Assembly (NCBI GenBank): GCA_001661515.1
Contig: LUVW01000006.1
Location: 528,832 to 592,831 of the forward strand
DNA from: Capniomyces stellatus
Lineage: Eukaryota > Kickxellomycota > Harpellomycetes > Harpellales > Legeriomycetaceae
Length of the DNA stretch: 64,000 bases
Direction of reading: 5' to 3'
Shown here: positions 10,768-21,515 of the stretch, piece after piece
Layout of the letters: every line of letters begins with the position of its first letter
How positions within the stretch are numbered: position 1 is the stretch's first letter
The notes under the pieces: generated by a model
The model's input: only the letters and a program-made list of their open reading frames with translations
Told to the model about the DNA's origin: nothing
Database searches by the model: none
Position numbers and translations under genes: made by a program

Positions 10768-13700
10768 ATGATTGTAACTAGACTTGGTTTGGCTACTCAG
10801 CTTTTGAGAAGAGCGTTTCCTGTAGCACGAAGCTCATTTTCAATAACAAGTGTAAACAAATTGGTAAATGATGCTATCTAAAATTCAACTTAATAAACAG
10901 GCTTTTGGCTAAGTACCAGAATCACTATGCTTGTTATTAATGTCAAGTAATTTCACCATGTTCTCGTACCAATCTTGTAGAATACTGTGGCAAGACCTAT
11001 CAAGATAAACTGCAGCACGCGTGTTAGACAATACAGCAGCAATGTCGAAGCTGATGCCTCTTCAAAGGGTAAAAAGCCACAACATTAACTCGTATTTTAA
11101 ATCAAAAGTACAAAAACGTAGAACGTACAATATTGATTTCATTAAATTGGCACGATGGTAATATAATCGGTATTAACTTTGCCAAATTTGTGTGTAGAGC
11201 AAGTGCACGAATTCCAAGCAGAAACCAAAAAGCTGCTGCACATTGTGGCTCATTCCTTATACTCACAGAGAGAAGTGTTTGTTAGGTAACGTATTTGCTT
11301 ACTACCCAGTTGTGTTTCAACATATAGCTATTCAGGTTATATATATATATTGGGCGTTACATATATCTGGACTTGAATTGGTACAGAATTGAGCTAGTCA
11401 AGAGCTGAGAAAGTAAGCTGATCAAATAGCCCGTATTTTGACATATGTATATATACGTTTCTTAGAGAGCTGGTTTCAAACGCATCAGATGCAATGGAAA
11501 AGCTTAGATACTTACAATTGTCTAACCCAGACCTTGTTGTCGAGTCGCCCTCTCAGATCGATATTGTAGTAGATAAGGACAACAGAACCATCTCATTCCA
11601 AGTAAGTGCAGTCAAAGCCTAGATTCTTGTTTACTCAAAAATAAACGCCGATCTTGAGTGGATGTGGGTTATTTGAATTATAGACTTTTACTTTCTTTGG
11701 TTAATAACTGATGTTTGCTTTTTTTTAAAAAAAAACTCGATGTGCCACCATAGGACTATGGTATCGGGATGAACGAGAAGGAGTTAAGAGAGGTAACGAT
11801 TCTGTGATAATTTTTTTTGGCGCAATGCTAGACTGTTTTACTTCCTACTGGATTGGCAGTCGTATACTTATATGTTTATTTGGTTTTATTATTATTTCGT
11901 TAAAGCAGTAATAATAACCATTAAGCACGGACTAACAATAAATTAATATATTTATATATAGAATCTCGGAACGATTGCAAGATCAGGATCCAAAGCTTAC
12001 ATTGAGAATTTAAATGAGAATGAAAATTCTCCTGAAGCAGCCAAAAACATTGTTGGTCAATTCGGTGTAGGGTTCTATTCTGGATTTATGGTAGGAGATT
12101 CCATAGAAGTTGTAAGCCGGTCAGCTCACCCCAACAGTAAAGGGTACCGCTGGAAGTCAGAAGGGTAAGTTTGGCCATTTGTGCTGTAACTGCATACTAG
12201 GATCAGTTGTATCTTAGTAAGCCAGATACACCAAGCATCCATTCATCACTCAAATTGCTAGGACGCTTGTTTGTAGCTCCGTCAAGCTGATTTTAAAGCC
12301 TAGCAATGCATTGTTGATAAATATATAGTCTAGGAACCTATACCCTATCGGAAGCGGAAAACATCGACGTAGGGACAAAGATTACAATAAATGTCAAGGA
12401 CGATGCCTTGGAGTACTTGAACACAAAAAAAATCAACGGTACGTACTTATAGTCATGGTTATATTTGCAACTTTTTTTCAACTTTTAATCTACCTGGGGT
12501 TTTCGACAGACCTAACTGAGTATACTGAAGATACAATTCAATCAGAAAGTAAAAAGTAAAAAGTAAAATGAGCTAACATAACATGATGTCGTTACATTGT
12601 AGAAATAATAAAAAAGTACAGTAACTTTGTTGGGTTTTCAATCTTTGTCAACTCTGAAAAAGTCAATACAGTTGATGCTATTTGGTTGAAGGTAAGAGAA
12701 TTTATTGATACTATATTTGCGGCACAACTTTGCACCAACTTTAATATATTGTATGCGCGTAATGTTATACGCAAACCGAGATAACAAGAGTTTGTTTTTA
12801 AAACAAAAATTAGGAAAAAAATGCAATTACAAGCGAAGATCATGAAAACTTTTACAAATTTATCAGCAATGACTACGAGTCGCCAAGGTTCAACTTGGTT
12901 TATCGCACCGACGCACCGATTTCAATCAGAAGTCTCTTGTACATTCCAAAATTCAATCCCGAGTCAATGGGCTTTGAAAGAACCAAACCTGGAGTTAGCT
13001 TGTATTCGCGCAAAGTGTTGATTATGGCAAACTCGGAAAAGATTTTGCCTGACTGGCTCAGATTTGTCAAAGGTAGGCTGATGCTGAATATACTTTTTCA
13101 AGTGTTGCTTGGTTTGGCTTCCACCCTGCTGTAATTCACTTTATTGTAATGTGGTTTTGACATCCAGTTCAGCCATACCCGGGGAAAAAAAACAAAAAAA
13201 AGCAGACTATTATAAATTTCCTAGTGCGAATCCTGTTTTGAAATCTTTTTTATTGTTTTTTTTTTTTTGGCAAATTAGGTGTTGTTGATTCTGAAGACTT
13301 GCCGTTGAACCTTTCACGTGAGCTTTTGCAGCAGGGGCTGTTGATGACCAAGCTGCGATCGGTTCTTACCAACAAGGTGGTGAAATGGATGAGAGACGAA
13401 GCCAAAAAAGATCCTAAATCTTACCAAGAGTTCTTCAAATCATTTGGACTATACATTAAAGAAGGAGCATTTTACGATCAAGAAAATAAGGTAAAAAATC
13501 AATCACAATTATTGGCTAGTAGATTTAGTCGATCAATCAGCTGACGGCATTCAAGTAAATGGTCATGATTGAACAGGGTATTGATTCAGTTGCAATTGCG
13601 TTTTTGTACGACTGCTCCATAGCAAGAAATTGCATCATTGCTTAGATTCGAGTCGTCTAACCAACCTTCTGGAGAGCTAACATCGTTTGACGAGTACATT

Positions 13701-14513
13701 TCAAGAGCATCAGAGGATCAAACCAAGATTTTCTACTTGTGCACATCCAACAGAAAATTTGGAGAAGAGAGCCCTTACTACGAGCCATTCAAGTCGGCAA
13801 ACAAAGAAGTCATATTTTTGACACAGGCACAAGACGAACATGTCATGAATAGCTTATCCACATATAAAAACAAGAAATTCATCAACATTGACTCTGAAGA
13901 GGCAAGAAATGAAGTGGAAAGCTGGGAGTCCAACAAAAAAGACACCGAGGGCAAAGAGGGCGAAAAAGACTTGGACACTGAGTCTGCCTCAAACCTAACC
14001 AAGGAGCAGGGCGAAGAGCTATCACAATGGCTAGTCACTCAACTGGGCTCCAAAGTCAAGGAAGTGAAGGTCAGTGGCCGCTTGGTCTCTCACCCTGCTG
14101 TAGTTACCAACTTTGAATCGCCAGCTGTCAGAAGTAAGTACCCAACTACCACAGAGCCATTTGGCCAAAATTGTATATGTTCCTCGCTTCTAATGAGCTG
14201 AATATCCTGCACACGTGTTATTGCGTTTGTATCTCAACTAACTCTAATATTTGGTTTTTGGATAGAAATGATGCTAATGATGACGGAAAACACCAATGCG
14301 CCGCTTCCGCTTGCCCCCTGCACTCTAGAAATTAACTCAAAGAGCCCTATTATTTCTGGTCTATTCAACTTAAAGTCCGCTAATCCCGAACTGGCCACCA
14401 AGGTTGCTGAGCAGATATTTGACAACGCCCTAGTTTCCGCTGGAATTATGGATGACCCACGCGTCATGCTTAACAGGCTTAACAGCATATTGAGCCATGT
14501 TGTCAAAGCATAG
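10768..14513 (+). CDS. TRAP1: Mitochondrial Hsp90 chaperone TRAP1/HSP75 (12 exons)
   Basis: An ATP-dependent Hsp90-family chaperone of the mitochondrial matrix. Twelve exons join in phase (10768-10863, 10981-11068, 11198-11285, 11466-11601, 11754-11792, 11962-12164, 12329-12438, 12603-12691, 12814-13072, 13279-13490, 13623-14133, 14266-14513), giving 692 residues. The first ~40 residues are Arg/Ser/Leu-rich without acids, as in a mitochondrial presequence. GHKL ATPase motifs: ELVSNASDA (92-100, with the catalytic Glu and ATP-binding Asn), [19 protein letters not shown] and GQFGVGFYS. The middle domain has the typical RRVLI-like run ([21 protein letters not shown]) and LPLNLSREL. There is no charged linker and no MEEVD tail, which excludes cytosolic Hsp90. 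The second residue of the DxGIGM motif is Tyr, where Thr, Asn or Ser is usual. TRAP1 is absent from Saccharomyces. Confidence 0.94.
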
Positions 14514-14826
14514 GTGCCATTTTTTTTGTTTTTTTTTTAAATATACATTTCTACACTCTTGGACTTTTATTAGCTCGAGTATTGCCGCACTATATTTAAA
14601 TTCGTTTCTGCTTTTCTTGATGTTGGTGAAAGCCAAAGTAATTTGACTGGATTTTTAATTCGATTAATTTACAAGTAAAAAGGGTTTCTATAATGTTACA
14701 ATTTATTGTTATTCCTTCATATTTTTTTTCAAACAAAAAAAAAGGTGATATGTGTGAATGCATCCAGGTATGCTGCTCTCGCTGATACAACCATTTCCCT
14801 CTATTCCCCCCCATTAATCATGGGCC
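14514..14826. other. Short spacer between convergent genes
   Basis: About 310 bases between the TRAP1 stop and the stop of the minus-strand roadblock gene, including a T-rich run just after TRAP1. No further gene seen. Confidence 0.6.
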
Positions 14827-15447
14827 TCAATGATCCAGGCAAATAGTATACACAATATCGTTGTCGGTCGATGTCACTATTTTAGTGCCACCAACGCTTG
14901 CTATCAATTTAACAGTTTAGGATATACAACAACATAATGTTAGATATACATAGTTGGTGTCAGAACCACGTTTAAATCGGAAAAGCACTTTGTGTTTAAC
15001 GTACCAGTGATTCGTGAAATTGGCAAGGGATCCTCGCTTTCAGGATTTATCAACCTTAGCAATTGTGCTGAATCCTTAATCAACAGCAATAGCTCATTAA
15101 TCTGGCCTGGTTCAAAAAATTCTTCTTTTTGCTACTTAGTACGTACCCAAATACATGTAAATAAACAAATTAAAAAAAATCGTAGATATAAAAATCAGAT
15201 GTGCTAAACAACAAATTATAACGACTACAGTACCTTTATCAGTACTCCATCTGAATGCATAATCAGCACGTTGGTGCAACCAGGAACAGAGCAGAGATCC
15301 GAGTATAATGATTGAATATCCTAACGATTGCCGTAATTCATTTGGTTTTAGTTTGCTTTTTTTTCGTATCGAAGGGTATTATTTTATCGTTTTATAAAGT
15401 CGTGTGCGTACGTAGGCATTAGAGACATTTTATTTACTTACCTCCAT
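14827..15447 (-). CDS. Roadblock/LC7 protein, LAMTOR5 (Ragulator)-like, four exons
   Basis: No long open frame exists here; the gene appears only after joining exons 15447-15442 (ATG GAG only), 15320-15234, 15131-15005 and 14900-14827, all GT-AG and phase-continuous, giving 97 residues. The N-terminal part reads as a roadblock/LC7 fold: helix, then PGCTNVLIMHSDGVLIK, matching the family pattern of a 'Gv.gvLv.d.dGl.i' strand pair. It continues with a helix and ends in two strands (GGTKIVTSTDNDIVYTICL). Length and order fit LAMTOR5/HBXIP, a scaffold subunit of the Ragulator complex that anchors Rag GTPases and TORC1 at the vacuole or lysosome. A different roadblock protein (dynein light chain, other LAMTOR) is possible. 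The first exon of six bases is the least certain part. The fold assignment is inference from pattern, without an alignment. Confidence 0.55.
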
Positions 15448-15777
15448 GAATAGTTTTAAAATTTAAAGTTTCTATTTAGATAATTAAAGTATTTCGACGA
15501 AAAATAAATAAGAGTTGAACCAAAGTGTTCATTTTATCAAATAAAGAAAAGTGGGCGAGTTAAGCGAAAATCGAATTAAAGTTTAGTCAATAAATCAAAC
15601 CCAAAACAAATGTGCTATTATTTCAATCTTCAATTTAAAAAACGTAAAAGAAAATCATAAGCGGGGCCGTTAAATCGAATAAAATTGAAAAAAAATGCAA
15701 CTTGAATAAAAACAGTTATGAAGAAATAGAAGGAAAAAAAAGGAAAAAGGGATAAAAGAACACACACATAATCGATC
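15448..15777. other. Spacer between two minus-strand genes
   Basis: About 330 bases, AT-rich. It contains the 3' end of SDR-2 and the presumed promoter of the roadblock gene. Nothing else identified. Confidence 0.55.
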
Positions 15778-16754
15778 CTACTTATTTACGTGCAACATCA
15801 TTGGGTGTGCTTGGCCAATAGGTACTACAGAAACCTGGCTAACAACACATCGAGAGTGTCGCGAAGCGGTAAACAGCACGACCTCGGCAACGTCTTCAGC
15901 TGTGAGCAAATCAATACCTTTAAAAATTTCTTTGGCAGTTTCTGGGTCGCCAAATCTAACTGTGTTGATTTCTGTATCAGCCAGCCCAGGGTCAATTTCG
16001 ACGACTCTGATTTTCGTGGCGTTAGTTTCCATTCTTAGCGAGTCACTGATTGCACGAACAGCAAATTTTGATGCACTGTATACTCCTACACTTGCAACTG
16101 CGTGTATCCCTAAAAAAATGTGTTTAATATACCATCTTGTATTACTTATCTTGCGAAAGCTGCAACTCTATGATAATGGCTGATATCAGAATTGTGTATG
16201 TGCGCTGATAAACTCTCCAATGATTAGTTTAGAACCTCGATGATATAAAATAAATTGGTTTACGACTTTCATCGATAAAATCACCCTAGCTTGTTAAATA
16301 GGTACTTGCCTACATTGGAGCCAATATTGATTATTGTCCCTTCATCGCGTTCAATCATTCCTGGCAAAACCTGCTGTGTAACAAAAATAAGACCCTTAAC
16401 ATTTGTGTTGAAAACTGTGTCAATAGTTGACTCTGGCACATCCTGGACCAGGTCAGACCCAATGATCAAACCGGCATTGTTTACTAGAATATCAGGCTTT
16501 GAAGCCCATTCTGGGAGAGCTGAAAACGCCTCAACCACGGTTTTGCTGTCCGAGACATCCAGCTTCATTATGTGTATTCTGGTGTTTGGGTTTGCTGATT
16601 GGATCTCGTTCTTGAGTTCCTCAAGGAGAGGTTCTCTTCTTGCTGCTAACACCAAGTGCGCGCCGTATTTGGCAAACAACTGTGCGGTGCTTTTGCCAAA
16701 ACCTGCACTGGCGCCAGTGATTACAACCACTTTTTCTTTGATTCTTTCAAACAT
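15778..16754 (-). CDS. Short-chain dehydrogenase/reductase, paralog 2 (GC-AG intron)
   Basis: Same enzyme family as 539-1321. Exons 16754-16310 (445 nt) and 16109-15778 (332 nt) give 258 residues. Motifs: TGASAGFG, RRE after strand 2, NNAG, active-site Ser before the intron, and YSASK after it. Joining with a GT donor (AAT|GTAGGC) shifts the frame, whereas the GC donor AG|GCAAGT at 16309 restores an alignment of equal length with both paralogs. So the 200-nt intron is read as GC-AG, phase 1, at exactly the site of the GT-AG second intron in paralog 3. Neighbours are the roadblock gene downstream and the broken protease upstream, all on the minus strand. Substrate is unknown. If the GC donor is not used, this copy would be truncated. 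Confidence 0.88.
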
Positions 16755-17978
16755 TATTGTTTCTACCAGTCCGTATTCCTGTTTATGGTTTTAGATTGAG
16801 TATTATAAATTACACTACTACTATTATATCGCAAAGTAAAAATAAAATGCCAATGGGAGGAAAGAAAAGGAAAGTTAAACTGCTATTTGAAACCAAAGTT
16901 TAAATCTGATAATTAAAAGATGGAATTAAACATTTGGCTTAAAAAAAATGGAATTGTAAAATAAACAATAAAAAAATAGGCTTCACAGACCGTAATAGTA
17001 CAACGGCGCTTTGGAACTTGGTTCTGAAATTAAACAACTGAGATCTTTAAGCTTGTATTACTAGCCAATATTTAGTTTGAAGTGAGTCTAAAAGTAAGCG
17101 ACTCAACCAACTTTGTTCTTGAAAAGGATGGATAACCAAAACTGCTTATATTCAACTTCTTTGTAAACTAATACTGTAATCGTAACCTTAACCTATTAAT
17201 CGCTGTTATTGTCGGTGTACTTGGTCAGATCAGTTTTGGTATTTTAAACGTCACTGGTTAGCTATACTTTCATCCATTTCAGAACCCCCACCAAATCCCA
17301 TGCTCTCTAAAACTTCATGTTCAAATTTTACTGAATCAACAATATCACCAGATATACTGGATTGCGATTTGTAAGAGTGAAAAAACTAAAGCAAATAAGT
17401 TGATATTCAACCTAGCTAATATAACGCAAATAGCCGAGTTTTGACAAACTTGTGTAACCAACTCGCAATTCTGAAAAAATACCAATTCAGTCCAGCCAAT
17501 TGTTTACGTCAAACCAAACCTAACAAAGTGGATAAGCTCAAATCCAGCATACCCAACTTGGTGCAGTCTCAAACAAGTATCCATTTGGTACCTACAACAT
17601 ATGTTGTTGCACTTGTAAAATAAACAGCTATGCTTGGTTACTTTAGCAATGGCGATATATATAAAGCCGAAATTTTTTTTAACTTGAAATTCATTTTTTT
17701 CATTTAAAATTATTTTATAATACTTTTAATAACAAAAACAATAAAGATCATATAGCAGCGTTACTGTGTCCAATTTGAGCCCGATTATTAATTAGTAACT
17801 AGGATAAAAACATATATATATTGGAAAAATGAATTGGCTTTTAGCTTCAAACAGAGTGGCCAGTTTACATATTAACTGTCGATGCAGATACAATTGGTTG
17901 CAATGTAGCTACTAGCGGTGGCTTATTTAGAACAACCAGCTCCGAGCTTCCAGCAGAAAGAAACTACTACTATTACAA
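16755..17978. other. Gene-free spacer
   Basis: About 1.2 kb, AT-rich, between the SDR-2 start and the C-terminal end of the protease relic. A 60-codon plus-strand frame at 17,441-17,623 shows no recognisable motif. No gene supported. Confidence 0.5.
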
Positions 17979-19599
17979 CTACTCGACGACACCTTCAAGT
18001 CTCTTGGCTCCAAGTCCCATTGCTAATTCTCTTTTGGCATTATTGTTGTCAAGTCTATCCAAACCAACAAATACGTCACCCAATTCCATCCTTGTCAACT
18101 CGTAGCTCAGTCCGCTTTGTTTATTTTCAACATACTCCATCAGCCTTTTAGTTAGTTTGCTATTAATTATGTTGTACTTGCGACTCATGCTTTTGACTAT
18201 TTCGTTTAGATCCAATTGTTTGTCAAAAACAAACAGCGTCAACGTCCATTTCACTTTCAGTTTGCTCTGATTGATCATCTGACTTGCGCTTAAATCTGTC
18301 GCAGATCATATACCAACTATCTTTGAATCAAAGATCGATTTTCCTTTGGTGTATATGTATTTGTAGTAATACGAATTCTCGGAATTAGATTGTGAGCCTG
18401 TTGCACCAAAGCCACTTGGGCTTATTCTGGCCAAGTCCAACTCCAACTCCAAATGTTCGACCACAAAGCTTGGTTTTTTTTGGATAACAATGCTTCAAAT
18501 TTACAGTTGGTGTCCATATAATTTTGACTCTCGATAGTTAAATTTGGAGATCAGGCCATCCAGTGACTTGTCTTCCCTTTGTCGCTTTCCACCTTCAACT
18601 TTCCACAACTTGTACTTATCAAAGCCATCAACCAGCCTACTAATACCAACTTTAGTGATGTCACGAATCCACTCAACACAGCTTATCACTCGCGTGTTGG
18701 CTTTTACATAACGCATCTCGCCAATGTTATTGTCGAGTTTGAGACCATTAAACAGTTATATAGTTGGGCGGCTGTTTCCACAAGATACTATAAAAACTGT
18801 ATTTCCACTATTCGGTAGATATGCTGGTCCTCCAGAATCACCTGAATATGATATCTCCCTCTTATCGTAGTAATATAGCATATCATGCTTGGAATCTTCT
18901 AGAAAGTTGAAATAGCTCAACTCTATTTACACCAGTTAAGTCAACGTCCGCCGATTCTAACTTTTCAGCTGCTGGCATTGTATCAGTCAAGCTGTTCCTC
19001 CCCCGACCAGCAATGCTTACTTTGGATAAACGACTAACATCAACACTATGCATTTTGTCCGGCTCTAGATCCCGATCTTCATGCTGTTCGCCTTCAATTT
19101 TCAACAGCGCAATATCATCACCACCTGAAACATTTTTATAGTCGGGATGGTTGATAACATGGCTTTTCTAATATCTATTAGATCCATTCTCGTATCACTG
19201 TTCAAAATTCGTTGATATTTTGAACTGATACTTTGTCAAATCTGTGCGTTCGTCTTCAAAGCAATGGGTGGCTGTACGTATACATCCTCCAGCTATCAAC
19301 GACCCACCACAACAATGGTTATCTCCACAACCCGTCATCTTTATTTTTAATGCCTATAGAAACTATATATGGTAGTTCCAAAGTCATAATTGGCCCGTCA
19401 CCACTCAATATATATTTTTCCTACCATCAGATCCGCTGTTATAGTCCGTGTTTGTACCTACATTATTCAGGTTCACCGTAGACTCAGGATCGAGATCAAG
19501 GTTTGTACCACCGTTAGGTGTAGATCCGTGGTCATACTCGCTGCCACAGCTTGCGGTTAGTATCAAGTTGGTCAGGATAAAAACTGAGCTGATCTTCAT
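17979..19599 (-). pseudogene. Trypsin-like (S1) secreted serine protease, multiply interrupted
   Basis: The minus strand encodes, in order, a signal peptide from ATG 19,599 (MKISSVFILTNLILTASCGS), a low-complexity propeptide, a mature N-terminus resembling IVGG (ILSGD), a Pro-Tyr-x-Val-Ser strand, a CCGGSLIA strand with the catalytic His (TATHC), the catalytic Asp (DDIALLKI), the catalytic Ser (GDSGGP, about 18,827-18,844) and a C-terminal helix. A C-terminal extension of roughly 250 residues runs to 17,979. These pieces lie in different frames: I count at least five frameshifts or in-frame stops, some next to A-runs, and no plausible introns to remove them. Secreted trypsins suit an animal-associated fungus. 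The gene may be a real pseudogene or an intact gene with a poor consensus, since it adjoins an assembly junction. No repaired sequence is proposed. Confidence 0.72.
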
Positions 19600-20235
19600 T
19601 GTTGCCAACTTTTTGGTTTTGGTTTTTTTTTTTTATTGAAATTTGGTTTTGGTTTTGGTTCTACTTTTTTTTTTAATTGAATTTTTGTTATGATATTTGG
19701 ATGTTTACTTGGTTACTATTTATTCGGAATGGATATGAACGATCAAGTGAGCTGACCCAACCTTGGTATATTTATACCACAGTTCGGTTGGCTGGAGCAG
19801 AGAAAGAAAACCAGAGTGCTGCACTGTTTTCAGCTATTTACCTGATATTTACATTTATGAAAAGAGTTGTGGGATTCTAGTTCATAGTCTCGTTTTTGGA
19901 TACAACAGAAGCACAAGAAATAGCAACAATAAGCAGCAATAGCAACAATGTCAACAGGAATACTGCGTTATTATTTACGAGCAGTTATTTTCGTTTTCCA
20001 ACCATGATTTACATTTGGCAGTGTGAAAGGCAAAAAGGAGAAAATAAACAAACATGTATCGTTGAAGTGCGTATTTATACAAAATGCAAACAAAAGGCAT
20101 CAGATAAAACGCAATAGTATCAAGTGGGGGGAATGGTAGGGTATTGGCAATTTGGTTGCAACTCGAGGTGTATCGTGGCTAAAAGCGAATGAAATATCAT
20201 GATGGAACCGGTTAAGTATTCTGAACATATCAAAA
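19528..20235. repeat. 708-bp direct repeat, copy A (ends at an N)
   Basis: Bases 19528-20235 recur at 20237-20944 with an offset of exactly 709. Copy A starts inside the protease propeptide/signal region and covers its upstream sequence. Only three substitutions are visible, packed within six bases about 35 bases from the N. See copy B. Confidence 0.93.
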
Positions 20236-20236
20236 N
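20236..20236. other. Single undetermined base at repeat junction
   Basis: One N separates the two 708-bp copies. A single N between identical blocks is typical of two overlapping contigs placed end to end instead of merged. Confidence 0.9.
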
Positions 20237-20944
20237 GTGGTCATACTCGCTGCCACAGCTTGCGGTTAGTATCAAGTTGGTCAGGATAAAAACTGAGCTG
20301 ATCTTCATTGTTGCCAACTTTTTGGTTTTGGTTTTTTTTTTTTATTGAAATTTGGTTTTGGTTTTGGTTCTACTTTTTTTTTTAATTGAATTTTTGTTAT
20401 GATATTTGGATGTTTACTTGGTTACTATTTATTCGGAATGGATATGAACGATCAAGTGAGCTGACCCAACCTTGGTATATTTATACCACAGTTCGGTTGG
20501 CTGGAGCAGAGAAAGAAAACCAGAGTGCTGCACTGTTTTCAGCTATTTACCTGATATTTACATTTATGAAAAGAGTTGTGGGATTCTAGTTCATAGTCTC
20601 GTTTTTGGATACAACAGAAGCACAAGAAATAGCAACAATAAGCAGCAATAGCAACAATGTCAACAGGAATACTGCGTTATTATTTACGAGCAGTTATTTT
20701 CGTTTTCCAACCATGATTTACATTTGGCAGTGTGAAAGGCAAAAAGGAGAAAATAAACAAACATGTATCGTTGAAGTGCGTATTTATACAAAATGCAAAC
20801 AAAAGGCATCAGATAAAACGCAATAGTATCAAGTGGGGGGAATGGTAGGGTATTGGCAATTTGGTTGCAACTCGAGGTGTATCGTGGCTAAAAGCGAATG
20901 AAATACCAGGGTGGAACCGGTTAAGTATTCTGAACATATCAAAA
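20237..20944. repeat. 708-bp direct repeat, copy B
   Basis: Second copy of the block at 19528-20235. It begins abruptly in the middle of the protease signal-peptide coding region, so it carries a truncated protease start (minus strand, ATG near 20,308) with no continuation. After 20,944 the sequence becomes unique. No independent gene is supported in either copy. Confidence 0.93.
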
Positions 20945-21515
20945 GTTGGTATTAAAATTTTCATAGCTGTTTTTTGTTGTAACATGCCAATATGCAATCA
21001 TGTCTATAGTTCACTAAAGGTAGTAGAGTCTATTTGCTTATTTTTATTTTACGTGAGTTTGGAAACAGTATCAACACAACAAAACACTGCTATTCTGATA
21101 TGTTAAATAACTCTATTAGCCAACATCCCTTCGATCAACTAGTTCGTTCGTACCCGATGGGCATTGGTTCAGGGAGATTAATTTTTTAAACTCCTCTCTC
21201 AGGAGTTAGCAAAGTTTAATAAACTGGATGTAGAGTCAAAGTAACACCAAATTAGAGAGCAGTTGCAACCTCGGTCTCTAACTCAACAATACAAGTACGA
21301 TACTCATTAAATGCGGCTTGGATTTAAGACCAATAGTGAACAAAGGTTTTTTTTTTTTTATAAAAAAAAGGAATATCCGTTATAATTGTGAGATCAAAGG
21401 CAAAAAATAAAAGTTGCAATTCAGGCTGATTCCTTGTTTGCAGCAATACAATTTACTAAAGAAGCAACGTGACATAATTAACTAAAAAACTGTATGCATG
21501 TATATACTTGGTAAA
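20945..21515. other. Gene-free spacer
   Basis: About 570 bases, AT-rich, between the duplicated block and the SDR-3 stop codon. No gene seen. Confidence 0.55.

Noticed and set aside
15778..16754. Reading SDR-2 as a truncated pseudogene
   Set aside because: A GC-AG intron restores a full-length, motif-complete protein of exactly the same length as SDR-3.
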